From the NCBI GenBank assembly GCA_903929885.1, contig CAIYWI010000002.1, positions 1 to 64,000 of the forward strand: DNA of 64,000 bases, in the 5' to 3' direction. The notes under the pieces were generated by a model. It was not told where the DNA came from, ran no database searches, and saw nothing but the letters and a program-made list of their open reading frames with translations. This DNA is from an uncultured Phycisphaerales bacterium (GTDB lineage Bacteria > Planctomycetota > Phycisphaerae > Phycisphaerales > UBA1924). The position numbers and the translations under genes were made by a program. Positions 10,359-19,358 of the stretch are shown piece by piece; position 1 is the stretch's first letter; each line of letters starts with the position of its first letter.

Positions 10359-10382
10359 CGCTCGCGCTGCGAGGCGCGAGCG
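10359..10382 (-). promoter_or_regulatory. Hairpin in 5' leader of the cold-shock gene
   Basis: Perfect 9-bp stem CGCTCGCGC / GCGCGAGCG with 6-nt loop, about 125 nt upstream of the start at 10235. Confidence 0.4.
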
Positions 10383-10495
10383 GACTGACACTGGAAAGGT
10401 TACCAGAACATGCGAGGTTCGGTCAAGGTTTTTTCGCACTCAACGGGAGGAAACCCGCTGAGGAGAGCAGTTGTTCGGAATCCTTCCAATGAACA

Positions 10496-10521
10496 GGGGC
10501 CCGCGAATGCTCGCGGGCCCC
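10496..10521 (-). terminator. Candidate terminator hairpin downstream of pnp
   Basis: Perfect 11-bp GC stem GGGGCCCGCGA-ATGC-TCGCGGGCCCC between pnp stop (10573) and the cold-shock gene; weak T-tract. Confidence 0.45.
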
Positions 10522-10572
10522 GGTCGATGGACGTGATGATCCCCGGATGCGGGGGTGGCTTGCGTCGCGGCG

Positions 10573-12759
10573 TCAGGCGGGCTGGCCAGAGGGCTTGGGC
10601 GCCTGCTCGTCGCGAATGACGGCCTTGCGGCTGAGCTTGATGCGGCCTTGGTCGTCGACGTTGATGACCTTGACCTTGACGACATCGCCGAGCTTGACGA
10701 CATCGGCGACGCTCTTGACGTAGCCATCGGCAAGTTCGGAGATGTGGCACATGCCGTCGGTCCCCGGGGCGAGTTCGATGAACGCGCCGAAGTCCTTCAT
10801 GCTCACCACCTTGCCGCTGTAGATCTGGCCGACCTTGACCTCCTCGCACAGCGCCTCGATCTCGGACTTGGCGGCATTGAGCGAGTCGGCGTTGGTCGCC
10901 GCGATCTGCACGGTGCCGTCGTCCTCGACGTCGATGGTGACGCCGTAGCGGTCCTGCAGGCCGCGAATCATCTTGCCGCCGGGGCCGATGAGCTTGCCGA
11001 TCTTCTCGGGATCGATGTTGATGGTGACCAGTCGCGGGGCCAGCGGGCTGATCTCGGCGCGCGGGGCGGCGATGATCTGCTCCATGACCTCGATGATCTC
11101 GAGGCGGCCCTGCTTGGCCTGGGCGAAGATCTTCTCGATCTGAGCGAGACTCAGGCCACGGGTCTTGAGATCGAGCTGGATGCCCGTGATGCCCTCGCGG
11201 GTGCCGGAGACCTTGAAGTCCATGTCGCCGAAGAAGTCCTCTTCACCGATGATGTCGGTGACGAAGAGTTCGTTCTGGTCGTTGTCGTCGGCGAAGCGGC
11301 CCACGGAGATGCCGGCGCAGGTGCCTCGGATGGGCACGCCGGCGTCCATGAGGGCGAGGCAGCCGCCGCAGACGCTGGCCATCGACGAGGAGCCGTTGCT
11401 GTCGGTGATGTCGCTGACGAGGCGGATGGTGTAGGGGAAGTCCTCGGGGCTCGGGATGATCGCCAGCAGCGATCGTTCGGCGAGTGCGCCGTGACCGATC
11501 TCGCGACGGCCCGGGGAGGTGATTCGCTTCACTTCGCCCGTCGAGAAGGGCGGGAAGTTGTAGTGGAGGGTGAACTTCTTGCTGTACTCGGGCAGGAGGC
11601 CGTCGACGATCTGCTCGTCCTTGCCGGTGCCGAGCGTGACGCTGACGAGACTCTGCGTCTCGCCGCGTTGGAAAAGGGCCGAGCCGTGCGTGCGGGCGAA
11701 GATGCCCACCGCGCCGCCGATGGGGCGGATCTCGGTGGCTCCGCGGCCGTCGGCGCGGATGCGGTCCTTGACGATCAGGCGGCGGGTGACCTTCTCCTCC
11801 AGCCGCTTGAAGGCCTCCTTGGCCTGCGTGCGGTTCTTGAGACTGGTCGCGTAGTCGCCGTAGGTGCCCGCGCTGTTGAGCGGGAAGTGACCGTCGAGCA
11901 GGCGGGCGCGGATGGCGTCGACCGCCTCGTTCCGCTCCTTCTTGCCCTTGATCTGACGCGCCTTGACGAGGTCGGCGTCGCAGAGCTGGGCGACCTTCGC
12001 GGTGATCTCGGGAGCGGGAAGGTGCAGTTCGCCGGCGACCTTGGGCCTGGCGGCCTTGGCCGCGAACTCGCTGATCAGCGAGAGGACCTTCTTGATCTCG
12101 CCGTAGCCGAACTCGAGGCCCTTGTGGACGTCGGCATCGGGGATCTCGGCGGCGCCGACCTCGATCATGTTGAGGCCGTCGGCATGGCCCGCGACGACGA
12201 TGTCGAGGTCGCTGTAGTCGAGTTGCGAGACGGTCGGGTTGACGACGAACTGGGGGCCGTCGTCGGTGTGGATGCGGGCGACGCGGACCGTGGCGGTGGG
12301 GCCCTCGAAGGGGATGTCGCTGATGGCGAGGGCGGCCGAGGCGGCCGTGCCCGCGAGCACGTCGGCGTCGTTCTCGCCGTCGTGGCTCATGACCAACACC
12401 TGCACAAGCACCTCGTCCAGGAAGCCGTCGGGGAAGAGCGGCCGGATCGGGCGGTCGATCATCCGCATCGTGAGGATTTCCTTCTCCGACGGAGGACCTT
12501 CACGCTTCTTGAAGCCGCCCGGGAACTTGCCCGCCGCGCTGGTCTTCTCGCGATAGTCGACCGTGAGGGGGAAGAAGTCGATGCCTTCACGGGGCTTGGC
12601 CCGGACCACCGTCGCGAGCACCGTGGTGCCCGCGTAGTGCGCCATCACCGCGCCGCCGGCCTGCTTGCCGATGACGCCCGTCTCGAGCATCAGCGTGCGA
12701 CCGCCGATCTCAGCCTGAACCCTGACCACGCTCTCCGCGAGAGAAACCAGTTGTGCCAT
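10573..12759 (-). CDS. pnp: Polyribonucleotide nucleotidyltransferase (PNPase)
   Basis: RNase PH domains, KH (INIDPEKIGKLIGPGGKMIRGLQDRYGVTIDVEDDG) and S1 (VGQIYSGKVVSMKDFGAFIELAPGTDGMCHISEL) domains. Confidence 0.97.
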   Translation of the reverse strand: MAQLVSLAESVVRVQAEIGGRTLMLETGVIGKQAGGAVMAHYAGTTVLATVVRAKPREGIDFFPLTVDYREKTSAAGKFPGGFKKREGPPSEKEILTMRMIDRPIRPLFPDGFLDEVLVQVLVMSHDGENDADVLAGTAASAALAISDIPFEGPTATVRVARIHTDDGPQFVVNPTVSQLDYSDLDIVVAGHADGLNMIEVGAAEIPDADVHKGLEFGYGEIKKVLSLISEFAAKAARPKVAGELHLPAPEITAKVAQLCDADLVKARQIKGKKERNEAVDAIRARLLDGHFPLNSAGTYGDYATSLKNRTQAKEAFKRLEEKVTRRLIVKDRIRADGRGATEIRPIGGAVGIFARTHGSALFQRGETQSLVSVTLGTGKDEQIVDGLLPEYSKKFTLHYNFPPFSTGEVKRITSPGRREIGHGALAERSLLAIIPSPEDFPYTIRLVSDITDSNGSSSMASVCGGCLALMDAGVPIRGTCAGISVGRFADDNDQNELFVTDIIGEEDFFGDMDFKVSGTREGITGIQLDLKTRGLSLAQIEKIFAQAKQGRLEIIEVMEQIIAAPRAEISPLAPRLVTINIDPEKIGKLIGPGGKMIRGLQDRYGVTIDVEDDGTVQIAATNADSLNAAKSEIEALCEEVKVGQIYSGKVVSMKDFGAFIELAPGTDGMCHISELADGYVKSVADVVKLGDVVKVKVINVDDQGRIKLSRKAVIRDEQAPKPSGQPA

Positions 12760-12952
12760 GTTGTGCTTTCCTTGCCTGCCCTTCGTGATGCCACGGTCCG
12801 CGGCCCAGCGCCGGGACCACCGTTGCGAGGAAACCTTTACGCCCGGGTCGAGGAAGCCGCCGCGAAGATCCCGTGCGAGTCGCCTCGCCCGGTCTCTTCC
12901 GCCCTCGTCCCCCCTCGGGGATGAAGGTCATCTGCCGCGGCTCCGCCGGCAA

Positions 12953-13051
12953 CCCTCGTCGAAGGGAACGACAAAGGCAAAGGGCAGGTCGCAGTTCACC
13001 GTCGGCGGCTGCGTCGTGCCTGGTGCCCTTCTTCGTCCCAGTCGACGAGGG
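12953..13051 (-). promoter_or_regulatory. Long nested imperfect inverted repeat in the pnp leader (rpsO-pnp intergenic)
   Basis: CCCTCGTCGA (12953-12962) pairs with TCGACGAGGG (13042-13051); nested AAGGGCA (12980-12986)/TGCCCTT (13024-13030) and inner CGCAG/CTGCG. Confidence 0.5.
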
Positions 13052-13101
13052 GAGGTTCGTACGTCGACCAATCCAACCGAACAACACCAACCCAAACAAA
13101 G

Positions 13102-13131
13102 CGGCCCGAAGACCTGCGGGTCCTCGGGCCG
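13102..13131 (-). terminator. Intrinsic terminator downstream of rpsO
   Basis: On minus: CGGCCCGAGGACC-CGCA-GGTCTTCGGGCCG (13-bp stem, one G.U) followed by CTTTGTTTGGGTTGG; just after rpsO stop at 13145. Confidence 0.65.
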
Positions 13132-13144
13132 GATCAAGCGTGAT

Positions 13145-13414
13145 TCACTTGCGGAGGCCGAGCTTCGCGATCAGACCCTGATAGCGGGCCGGATCCGTCC
13201 GAGCGAGATACTTCAGCAGTCGGTTGCGGCGGCCGACCTTGCCCAGCAGACCGCGACGCGAGTGGTGGTCCTTGTCGTGCGACTGAAGGTGCTCCGACAC
13301 GGCGTTGATCTCGGCCGTCAGCATCGCCACCTGGACCTCGATCGATCCGGTGTCCTTGTTGTGGCGCTGGTGCGTCGAGGTGATCTGCAAACGGTGGTCA
13401 GCGAGAAGTGCCAT
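13145..13414 (-). CDS. rpsO: 30S ribosomal protein S15
   Basis: [59 protein letters not shown]. Confidence 0.97.
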   Translation of the reverse strand: MALLADHRLQITSTHQRHNKDTGSIEVQVAMLTAEINAVSEHLQSHDKDHHSRRGLLGKVGRRNRLLKYLARTDPARYQGLIAKLGLRK

Positions 13415-13558
13415 GTCGTCCTGAATCCTCTGATGTGCTCTGGTGGGCGGAAAGCATAGGGCTCGACCCCGTCCCGGACAAGCACCCGCCCGCGATCGAT
13501 CGGTGGGCCATCGCCCTGGCGTTCGATATTCGGACGGTATGTCGTCCCATGGAGGCGG

Positions 13559-14296
13559 TCATTGGGGCAGGGTCATGCCGCTCATCATGGCGTCGAACCC
13601 CGCACCGTGTGCCTTCATGGCCTCGGCGGGCCCGGTCATCTTCACGAACAGCAATCCCTTGGGGAGTTTCACCACCGCGCCGCGGAGCATCCATGCCGGC
13701 TTGGCCGGGCCCTCGCCCATGCCCACGAAGTGCCCGGTCGACTCGATGTGGCTCCACTTCACCCCGGACGTCTCACGCTCGCTGATGCTCGACTTGGCGG
13801 GTTGCCCCGCCTCGTCGAGGACCTGACGCGTCCAACGGTCAAGATTGGCCTCGACCGTGCCGCCGGCGGTCGAAAAAGCGATGGTCGACACCTTCGCCGG
13901 GTCGCCGGAGGCATCGGCCACCTGCACTTCCGCCAGACGCATCTGGTTTGCCGGCGGGACTTGCCGGAACTCTGGCGGCAGCGGGAACCTCACGCCCATG
14001 ACAGTCAGCACGGTCCCCTGGTCACTGGGCGGCTTGGGCGCCTTTTCGATCGACGCGGCCGTCGGCAGGGGCTCCCCGCCGCCGGTCGCCATCGGTGCGG
14101 CGGGGGCCTGAGCGGGGGCCTGAGCGGGGGCCTGAGCGGGGGCCTGAGCGGGGGCCTGAGCGGGGGCCTGAGCGGGGGCGGCGGGCGCAGGGTCTGCCGG
14201 GGGCGAGGCGTCGGAACAGCCCGCGTTGATCGCGACCAGAGCGCCAAGGCAGGTGATCGAGACGACACGCAGCGAGGCGACGATTCGAGTCTTCAT
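13559..14296 (-). CDS. Putative lipoprotein with (AQAP)n linker
   Basis: N-terminal signal with lipobox-like LVAINAGC; tandem AQAP repeats; no recognised domain. Confidence 0.6.
   Translation of the reverse strand: MKTRIVASLRVVSITCLGALVAINAGCSDASPPADPAPAAPAQAPAQAPAQAPAQAPAQAPAQAPAAPMATGGGEPLPTAASIEKAPKPPSDQGTVLTVMGVRFPLPPEFRQVPPANQMRLAEVQVADASGDPAKVSTIAFSTAGGTVEANLDRWTRQVLDEAGQPAKSSISERETSGVKWSHIESTGHFVGMGEGPAKPAWMLRGAVVKLPKGLLFVKMTGPAEAMKAHGAGFDAMMSGMTLPQ
14101..14172. repeat. Tandem 12-bp repeat, six perfect copies
   Basis: CGGGGGCCTGAG x6 read directly; partial seventh copy follows; encodes AQAP repeats on minus strand. Confidence 0.95.
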
Positions 14297-14402
14297 GACC
14301 GACTGTACGAACACGGGATGTTCGTGGTGCGACGACTACCCTCCGATTCATGGCCGACCGCTCGATCATCGGGGGAGTGGACCGCACGCCCGGCAAGGAG
14401 GC

Positions 14403-14780
14403 GTGGTGATCCTGTTCGCAGCCGCGGACCTCATCTGGGCCACCCGCATCAAGGGCGTGGCAGATTCGCTCGAACTGGCTGCGCGTCCGGCTCGCGACAT
14501 CGCCATGCTCGAGGCGAGACTGGGCGATTGCGACGTGCGCGGCATGATCGTCGACCTCGACAAAGAGGCCGACGCCATCGACCTGATCCGTCGCCTTCGC
14601 GATGAACGCGCCACTCCTGCTCAGCGCGGCATCCGCATCGTGGCCTTCGGGCCTCACGTGAGGCGAGACCTGCTGCAACAGGCACGCGATGCCGGGGCCG
14701 ACGAGGTGCTCACTCGCGGTTCATTCGACCACGGGCTCGATGTCATCTTGCTGAGACTGGCGGGGCGGGCCGACGCATGA
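14403..14780 (+). CDS. Degenerate response-regulator receiver-like protein
   Basis: VILFAAADLIWATRIKGVADSL...RGMIVDLDKEA...RIVAFGPHV...DAGADEVLTRGSF; overlaps next gene by ATGA. Confidence 0.45.
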   Translation: MVILFAAADLIWATRIKGVADSLELAARPARDIAMLEARLGDCDVRGMIVDLDKEADAIDLIRRLRDERATPAQRGIRIVAFGPHVRRDLLQQARDAGADEVLTRGSFDHGLDVILLRLAGRADA

Positions 14781-15166
14781 GCCGGGCGGGCGAGCGCCGA
14801 GATTCCAAGACGTGTCTCGCGTGCGGCCGCCAGATCGAGTGGCGGAAGAAGTGGGAGCGATCGTGGAACGAGGTGCGGTACTGCGGCCAGGCGTGTCGTC
14901 GCCGGGGAATCAGGCCCGAGGATGAGCTCCTCGAGGCCGCCATCCTCGAGCATCTCGCGGGGCCGCAAGGGCGTCGAGGCATCGATCCCGAAGTGGTCGG
15001 CGCGGCGATGGCGGAAGCCGCGGGGGAGGATGTCGCCCAGTGGCGAGAGCGGTCGAGAAGCGCCGCCCGGCGGCTGGTGGCCAAGGGCATGGCGACGATT
15101 CAACAGGGAGGACGGGAGGTTGATCCGTCTGTCGCACGCGGGCCGATGGTCGTGAGGAGGCCCTGA
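14777..15166 (+). CDS. DUF2256 + DUF3253 domain protein
   Basis: KTCLACGRQIEWRKKWERSWNEVRYCGQACRRR (DUF2256-like) followed by winged-helix-like EAAILEHL...WRERSRSAARRLVAKGMATIQQ. Confidence 0.75.
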   Translation: MSRAGERRDSKTCLACGRQIEWRKKWERSWNEVRYCGQACRRRGIRPEDELLEAAILEHLAGPQGRRGIDPEVVGAAMAEAAGEDVAQWRERSRSAARRLVAKGMATIQQGGREVDPSVARGPMVVRRP

Positions 15167-15180
15167 GGCGGGGGCGGCGT

Positions 15181-15957
15181 TCACTTCCGAGCGGCGATGA
15201 CGACGCGGCGGCTCATGTCCGAGACCCACGTGCCACCCGGCTCTTCGACCGTCACGGCGAAGGCCGCGACGTCGCGAACCGGGATCAGGGGTTGCACAGG
15301 CACTTCGAGTTGACTCTCGCCCGAGGCGTTGAAGACCGCTCCGCTGACGCGTTGGCTCATGCCGCGACGGTCGATGATCCAGAGCTGGTATTGGGTCGAG
15401 GCCGGGTCGTTGGCGGGCAGGCCGCGGAATCGCATGACGCCGCGTTGGAGCGACTCGCTCCAGCGAACGTCACCTTCGACGCCCGCGATCTGCGGGGAGT
15501 CCCAGGGCGTCCAGGCCACCTCGAGCAGATCGGACGCCTCGCCGAGCGCCACGGGAGTCGCCGCGCCGGTGGAGGGGCGAAGCGTGAGCCATGTCAAGGC
15601 GAAGGCCAGACACGCGGCGAGGCCCCACGCGAGCCACGCGGGGGCGGCAGGCCGGGCGGCAACCGGCGAGGGGCCGATCCTCGCCACGATCCCGGATCGT
15701 TCCCTGGCGAATCGGCGGCCGGCGTCCCGCAACCGCTTCTCGAGCGGAGCAGGCATCGGCATCCCGTCGACGGGAAGGAGGGCCAGATGCAGCGAAGCAG
15801 CGGCAAGGTCGAGCGACGCTCCGCGGCGGAGTTGCTCGAGATCGCCATCGGGCGACTTGCCTTCAAGCTCGGCGAGCTCGGAAGGGTCGAGGCCCTGGGT
15901 CGCGTCAAGCGTCAGCAGCTCGAGCGTGCGATCGTCGAAGGAAGGGGCCGCGCTCAT
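15181..15957 (-). CDS. Anti-sigma factor, RskA-like
   Basis: Single TM (AWLAWGLAACLAFALTWLTL), C-terminal anti-sigma-K-like region (QYQLWIIDRRG..VSGAVFNASGESQLEVPV.....AFAVTVEEPGG). Confidence 0.75.
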   Translation of the reverse strand: MSAAPSFDDRTLELLTLDATQGLDPSELAELEGKSPDGDLEQLRRGASLDLAAASLHLALLPVDGMPMPAPLEKRLRDAGRRFARERSGIVARIGPSPVAARPAAPAWLAWGLAACLAFALTWLTLRPSTGAATPVALGEASDLLEVAWTPWDSPQIAGVEGDVRWSESLQRGVMRFRGLPANDPASTQYQLWIIDRRGMSQRVSGAVFNASGESQLEVPVQPLIPVRDVAAFAVTVEEPGGTWVSDMSRRVVIAARK

Positions 15958-16535
15958 GACGCACCCTCCTGCGACGGCGGCGGGGGGGTCGACGCGCCGA
16001 GCATCTCGCGAAGCCGCATGAGTCCGCGTCGCGCGTGGGTCTTGACGGTTCCCAGCGGCAGGCCGGTGGCCCGAGAGATGAGTTCGTGCGAGAGTCCTTC
16101 GTAGACCGAGAGCCGGAGCACGCGCTGCTGCTCGGCACTGAGCGATTCGAGCGCACGCACGGCGGTGGCCGCCTCCTCGGCGACTTCCGGCCGTGCACCC
16201 GGAGTCGGGCCGGACGCTGCGCCGCCGTTGAACTCGGTCAGTTCGGACGAGGCGGGACGGCGCGAGATCCGGCGGCGACGATCGATGAGACGTCGACGCG
16301 CGATGATCGCCACGAATGCCGCCTCGGAGGCGATGCCGGGATCGTACTTGTGGCCGTTGTGCCACAACTCGGTGAAGATGTCGTGCACGGCGTCGTCGAG
16401 TTCGGATTCGGGGAGTCCCGAACGCCTCGCGAGGGCCCACACGAGGCCGCCGAAGCGGGCGATGCACTCCTGAACGGCGTCCGCGTCGCCGGCACTGACT
16501 CGATGGAGAAGAAGTTGTTCAGCCGAAATGGCCAT
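15954..16535 (-). CDS. ECF-type RNA polymerase sigma factor (SigK-like)
   Basis: DDAVHDIFTELWHNGHKYDPGIASEAAFVAIIARRRLIDRRRR; LESLSAEQQRVLRLSVYEGLSHELISRATGLPLGTVKTHARRGLMRLREML; 4-nt overlap with anti-sigma gene. Confidence 0.85.
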   Translation of the reverse strand: MAISAEQLLLHRVSAGDADAVQECIARFGGLVWALARRSGLPESELDDAVHDIFTELWHNGHKYDPGIASEAAFVAIIARRRLIDRRRRISRRPASSELTEFNGGAASGPTPGARPEVAEEAATAVRALESLSAEQQRVLRLSVYEGLSHELISRATGLPLGTVKTHARRGLMRLREMLGASTPPPPSQEGAS

Positions 16536-16811
16536 GTCCCCGGGCGATGCACCGCATCGGCACCGGGCCGCCGCGCGGTGCGGCGGGCCTGCAGTGCCCG
16601 TGAGGGCATCGTAGATGGCCGCCGCGACCTTCGGCGGGGGCTTGGGGGGCGGCGTCGGGGGCGTCCGGCGGGCGCCCTTGGACGACTGGGCCAGGTCCCG
16701 GGACGCTGAAGCGATCGTGCGACAGCTCCGACGCGGTTGACGTCGCGCTGAACGTCTCGACGGCTTGCCAGCGAAGGAGGCCATGGAAGCACCGGACAGG
16801 ACCGAGAAAGC

Positions 16812-16839
16812 CGCTCGGCGCCTCGAGAGGCGCCGAGCG
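16812..16839 (-). terminator. Strong hairpin immediately downstream of the fasciclin gene
   Basis: CGCTCGGCGCCTC..GAGGCGCCGAGCG perfect inverted repeat, 25 nt past the stop at 16864; poor U-tract. Confidence 0.45.
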
Positions 16840-16863
16840 ACGAAGCAGGAAGCGGACGATCGG

Positions 16864-17799
16864 TCACTTGCCCGCGGGGGGCAGGATCACGGTGTCGATC
16901 ACGTGGATGACGCCGTTGGAGGTCTCGATGTCGGCGCCGAGGACCTTGGCGTTCTCGACGAACACGCCGCCGTCCTTGGACTTGGTGGACACCTTCGCGC
17001 CCTGGAGCGTCGCGACCGACGCGCCCTTGGCGGCGGCGTCGGAGAAGACGCGGCCCGAGAGGACGTGGAACTTGAGGATCGACTGCAACTGGGCCTTGTT
17101 CTCCGACTTGAGCAGCGACTCGACCGTCTCCTTGGGGAGCTTGGCGAAGGCCTCGTCGGTGGGGGCGAAGACGGTGAAGGGGCCCGGGCCCTTGAGCGCA
17201 CCGACGAGGTCGGCCTTGTCGAGGAGCATGGCGAGGGTCTTGAACTTGCCAGCGGCGACCGCGGTGTCGACGACGTCCTTGTCGGCCGGCAGGATGACGG
17301 CGTCGATCACGTGGATGACGCCGTTGCTGCACTTGATGTCGGCCTTGACGACCTTCGCGCCGTCGACGGTGACGGCGCCGTCCTTGGCGACCAGGTCGAT
17401 CCGCTGGCCGTTCACGGTGGCGGCCGCGCCGGTGGCGACATCCTTCGAGGCGACCTCGCCGGCGACCACGTGATAGGTCAGGATCGAGGCGAGCTTGGCC
17501 TTGTTCTCAGGCTTGAGCAGCGTCTCGAGCGTGCCGGCGGGAAGCTTGGCGAAGGCCTCGTCGGTGGGGGCGAACACCGTGAAGGGGCCCTTGCCCTTGA
17601 GGGTGTCGACCAGGCCCGCGGCCTGCAGGGCGGCGGCGAGGGTCTTGAAGTTGCCCGCGCCGACGGCGGTTTCCACGATGTCTCCGGCCATCATGCTCGC
17701 GGCGGCGGGTTCGGTCTTGGCCTGGCACTGGGCGGTGGCGGTGGACGCGGCGCCGGCGAGCAGGACGAGCGTGCATGCGATCACGGAATCGATCTTCAT
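16864..17799 (-). CDS. Secreted protein with two fasciclin (FAS1) domains
   Basis: Signal peptide; two copies of [34 protein letters not shown]...[15 protein letters not shown]. Confidence 0.92.
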   Translation of the reverse strand: MKIDSVIACTLVLLAGAASTATAQCQAKTEPAAASMMAGDIVETAVGAGNFKTLAAALQAAGLVDTLKGKGPFTVFAPTDEAFAKLPAGTLETLLKPENKAKLASILTYHVVAGEVASKDVATGAAATVNGQRIDLVAKDGAVTVDGAKVVKADIKCSNGVIHVIDAVILPADKDVVDTAVAAGKFKTLAMLLDKADLVGALKGPGPFTVFAPTDEAFAKLPKETVESLLKSENKAQLQSILKFHVLSGRVFSDAAAKGASVATLQGAKVSTKSKDGGVFVENAKVLGADIETSNGVIHVIDTVILPPAGK

Positions 17800-18186
17800 C
17801 GAATGGTTCTCCAAATCTTCACAATGGATGACCCGCCTCCTCACACGCCGCTCCGGGACCTTCCCGGGGCGGTGCGGCGGGGACCGCTCCGTGGCACGCG
17901 AATCGATCGCGGGGCGAGGAGCGGCCGTCGCCCTGCTTTCGGGACTTGCCGTCGTCCGGATTCACGACGCGTCGCGAATTCGCCTTGCGGCGAGAGCGGC
18001 CGCGTCGGGCACGGGGAAACCTCGGCTCGAGCGTGTCGGCGGCGAGAACGGCTTCGCGCAAGCTTGGCGCGGCGATGACAAGGCGCAAGCACTCCTCGGT
18101 CATCATTCACCGTCGGTCGCTCCGGAACGTCGGTGTCGCGTGAACACCGGGTCCTGGCGCAGTCCGGCGTTCCACGCGTGAGTCAC

Positions 18187-19239
18187 ATGAATCATCAACG
18201 CACATGCATGCACCGCACGTCGTCCTCGCACCGCAGCGGGTTCACCCTGATCGAACTTCTTGTCGTCATCGCGATCATCGCGCTCCTGATCGGCATCCTC
18301 CTTCCGTCGCTGGGCAAGGCTCGCGAGGCGGGCCGCAAGGTCAAGTGTGCCGCCGGCCAGCGGTCGGTCGTGCAGGGCGTCTCCGCCTATCTGATCAGCG
18401 GGAAGCAGTACTTCCCGGCCCACTATGTGTATGGCGAGTCCGAGTCCGGCCTGGGCTGGCGCACGCAGGATCAACTCACGTCGAATCCCAACCCCAACAA
18501 CGGCTACGTCCACTGGTCGTACTTCCTCTTCAGCGACGGCGCCGTGAGCGAGGACTCCTTCAAGTGTCCGTCGATGTTCAACGGCGGCGCGCCCGCGACG
18601 AATCCCGGCGCCAACCCCAAGGACTGGGAGCTTGATCAGGTGAACGAGCTTGGAGGTCGCGAGGGCGCGGTGACGCCCACCGATCGGCAGGTCAAGCGGA
18701 TCGCCTTCGGCGGCAATGCGGCGATCTTCCCCCGCAACAAGTTCTTCGACGCGCCGGGCGAGCGGAAGAACCAGTTCGTGAAGGATTCCGACATCCAGTT
18801 CGCCAGCAACACCATCCTGGTGACGGAGTACAACCCCAACCGCGGCTACGAGGCCATCAAGGCCTCGAGCGGCGAGAACCTCTTCAAGAGTCACCGGCCT
18901 TTCACGCCCTTCGTGGGCCTTTCCTCGGGCATCAACGTGTACGCCGAGCCCCGCAACTTCAGGGCCGAGGGCCGTTTCAAGTACCCGCGCCTGACGGACA
19001 TCCTGGCGGAGGAGGAGGTGCCGGTGGGCGCCATCGACGAGGCCTCGACCACGACGCTCAACGCCGTCGGTCGTCACCACCCCGGGGCCAAGAGCTCCAA
19101 GGGCGGCAGCGCGAACTTCGCGTTCGTGGACGGCCACGTCGAGTCGTCGACCATCGACGCCACCATCGAGAAGCAGCGGTGGGGCGACAAGTTCTGGAGC
19201 ATCAGCGGCGGCAGCAACGCCGTCGACCCCCGTCAGTGA
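18187..19239 (+). CDS. Type II secretion pseudopilin-like protein (prepilin-type N-terminal domain)
   Basis: [40 protein letters not shown]-terminal [10 protein letters not shown]. Confidence 0.9.
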   Translation: MNHQRTCMHRTSSSHRSGFTLIELLVVIAIIALLIGILLPSLGKAREAGRKVKCAAGQRSVVQGVSAYLISGKQYFPAHYVYGESESGLGWRTQDQLTSNPNPNNGYVHWSYFLFSDGAVSEDSFKCPSMFNGGAPATNPGANPKDWELDQVNELGGREGAVTPTDRQVKRIAFGGNAAIFPRNKFFDAPGERKNQFVKDSDIQFASNTILVTEYNPNRGYEAIKASSGENLFKSHRPFTPFVGLSSGINVYAEPRNFRAEGRFKYPRLTDILAEEEVPVGAIDEASTTTLNAVGRHHPGAKSSKGGSANFAFVDGHVESSTIDATIEKQRWGDKFWSISGGSNAVDPRQ

Positions 19240-19358
19240 TCGACGGTCGGCGACGTGGCGCCTGCCTCGGGTGGGATCGTGACAGCGATTGGCGGTCGGG
19301 CGGGGCCGACGTAGGCCCTGCCCGCGAAGAGCATGGAACTTCCAAGGGAGAGGTCGTC

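Noticed and set aside
10555-12924. 789-aa plus ORF antisense to pnp
   Set aside because: Mirror of conserved PNPase codons; no independent motifs.
14101-14172. CRISPR-like repeat
   Set aside because: 12-bp units are contiguous without spacers and encode an in-frame AQAP linker.
16600-16784. N-terminal extension of the sigma factor ORF (from 16784)
   Set aside because: Low-complexity P/R-rich leader; sigma homology starts near MAISAEQLLLHRV (16535).
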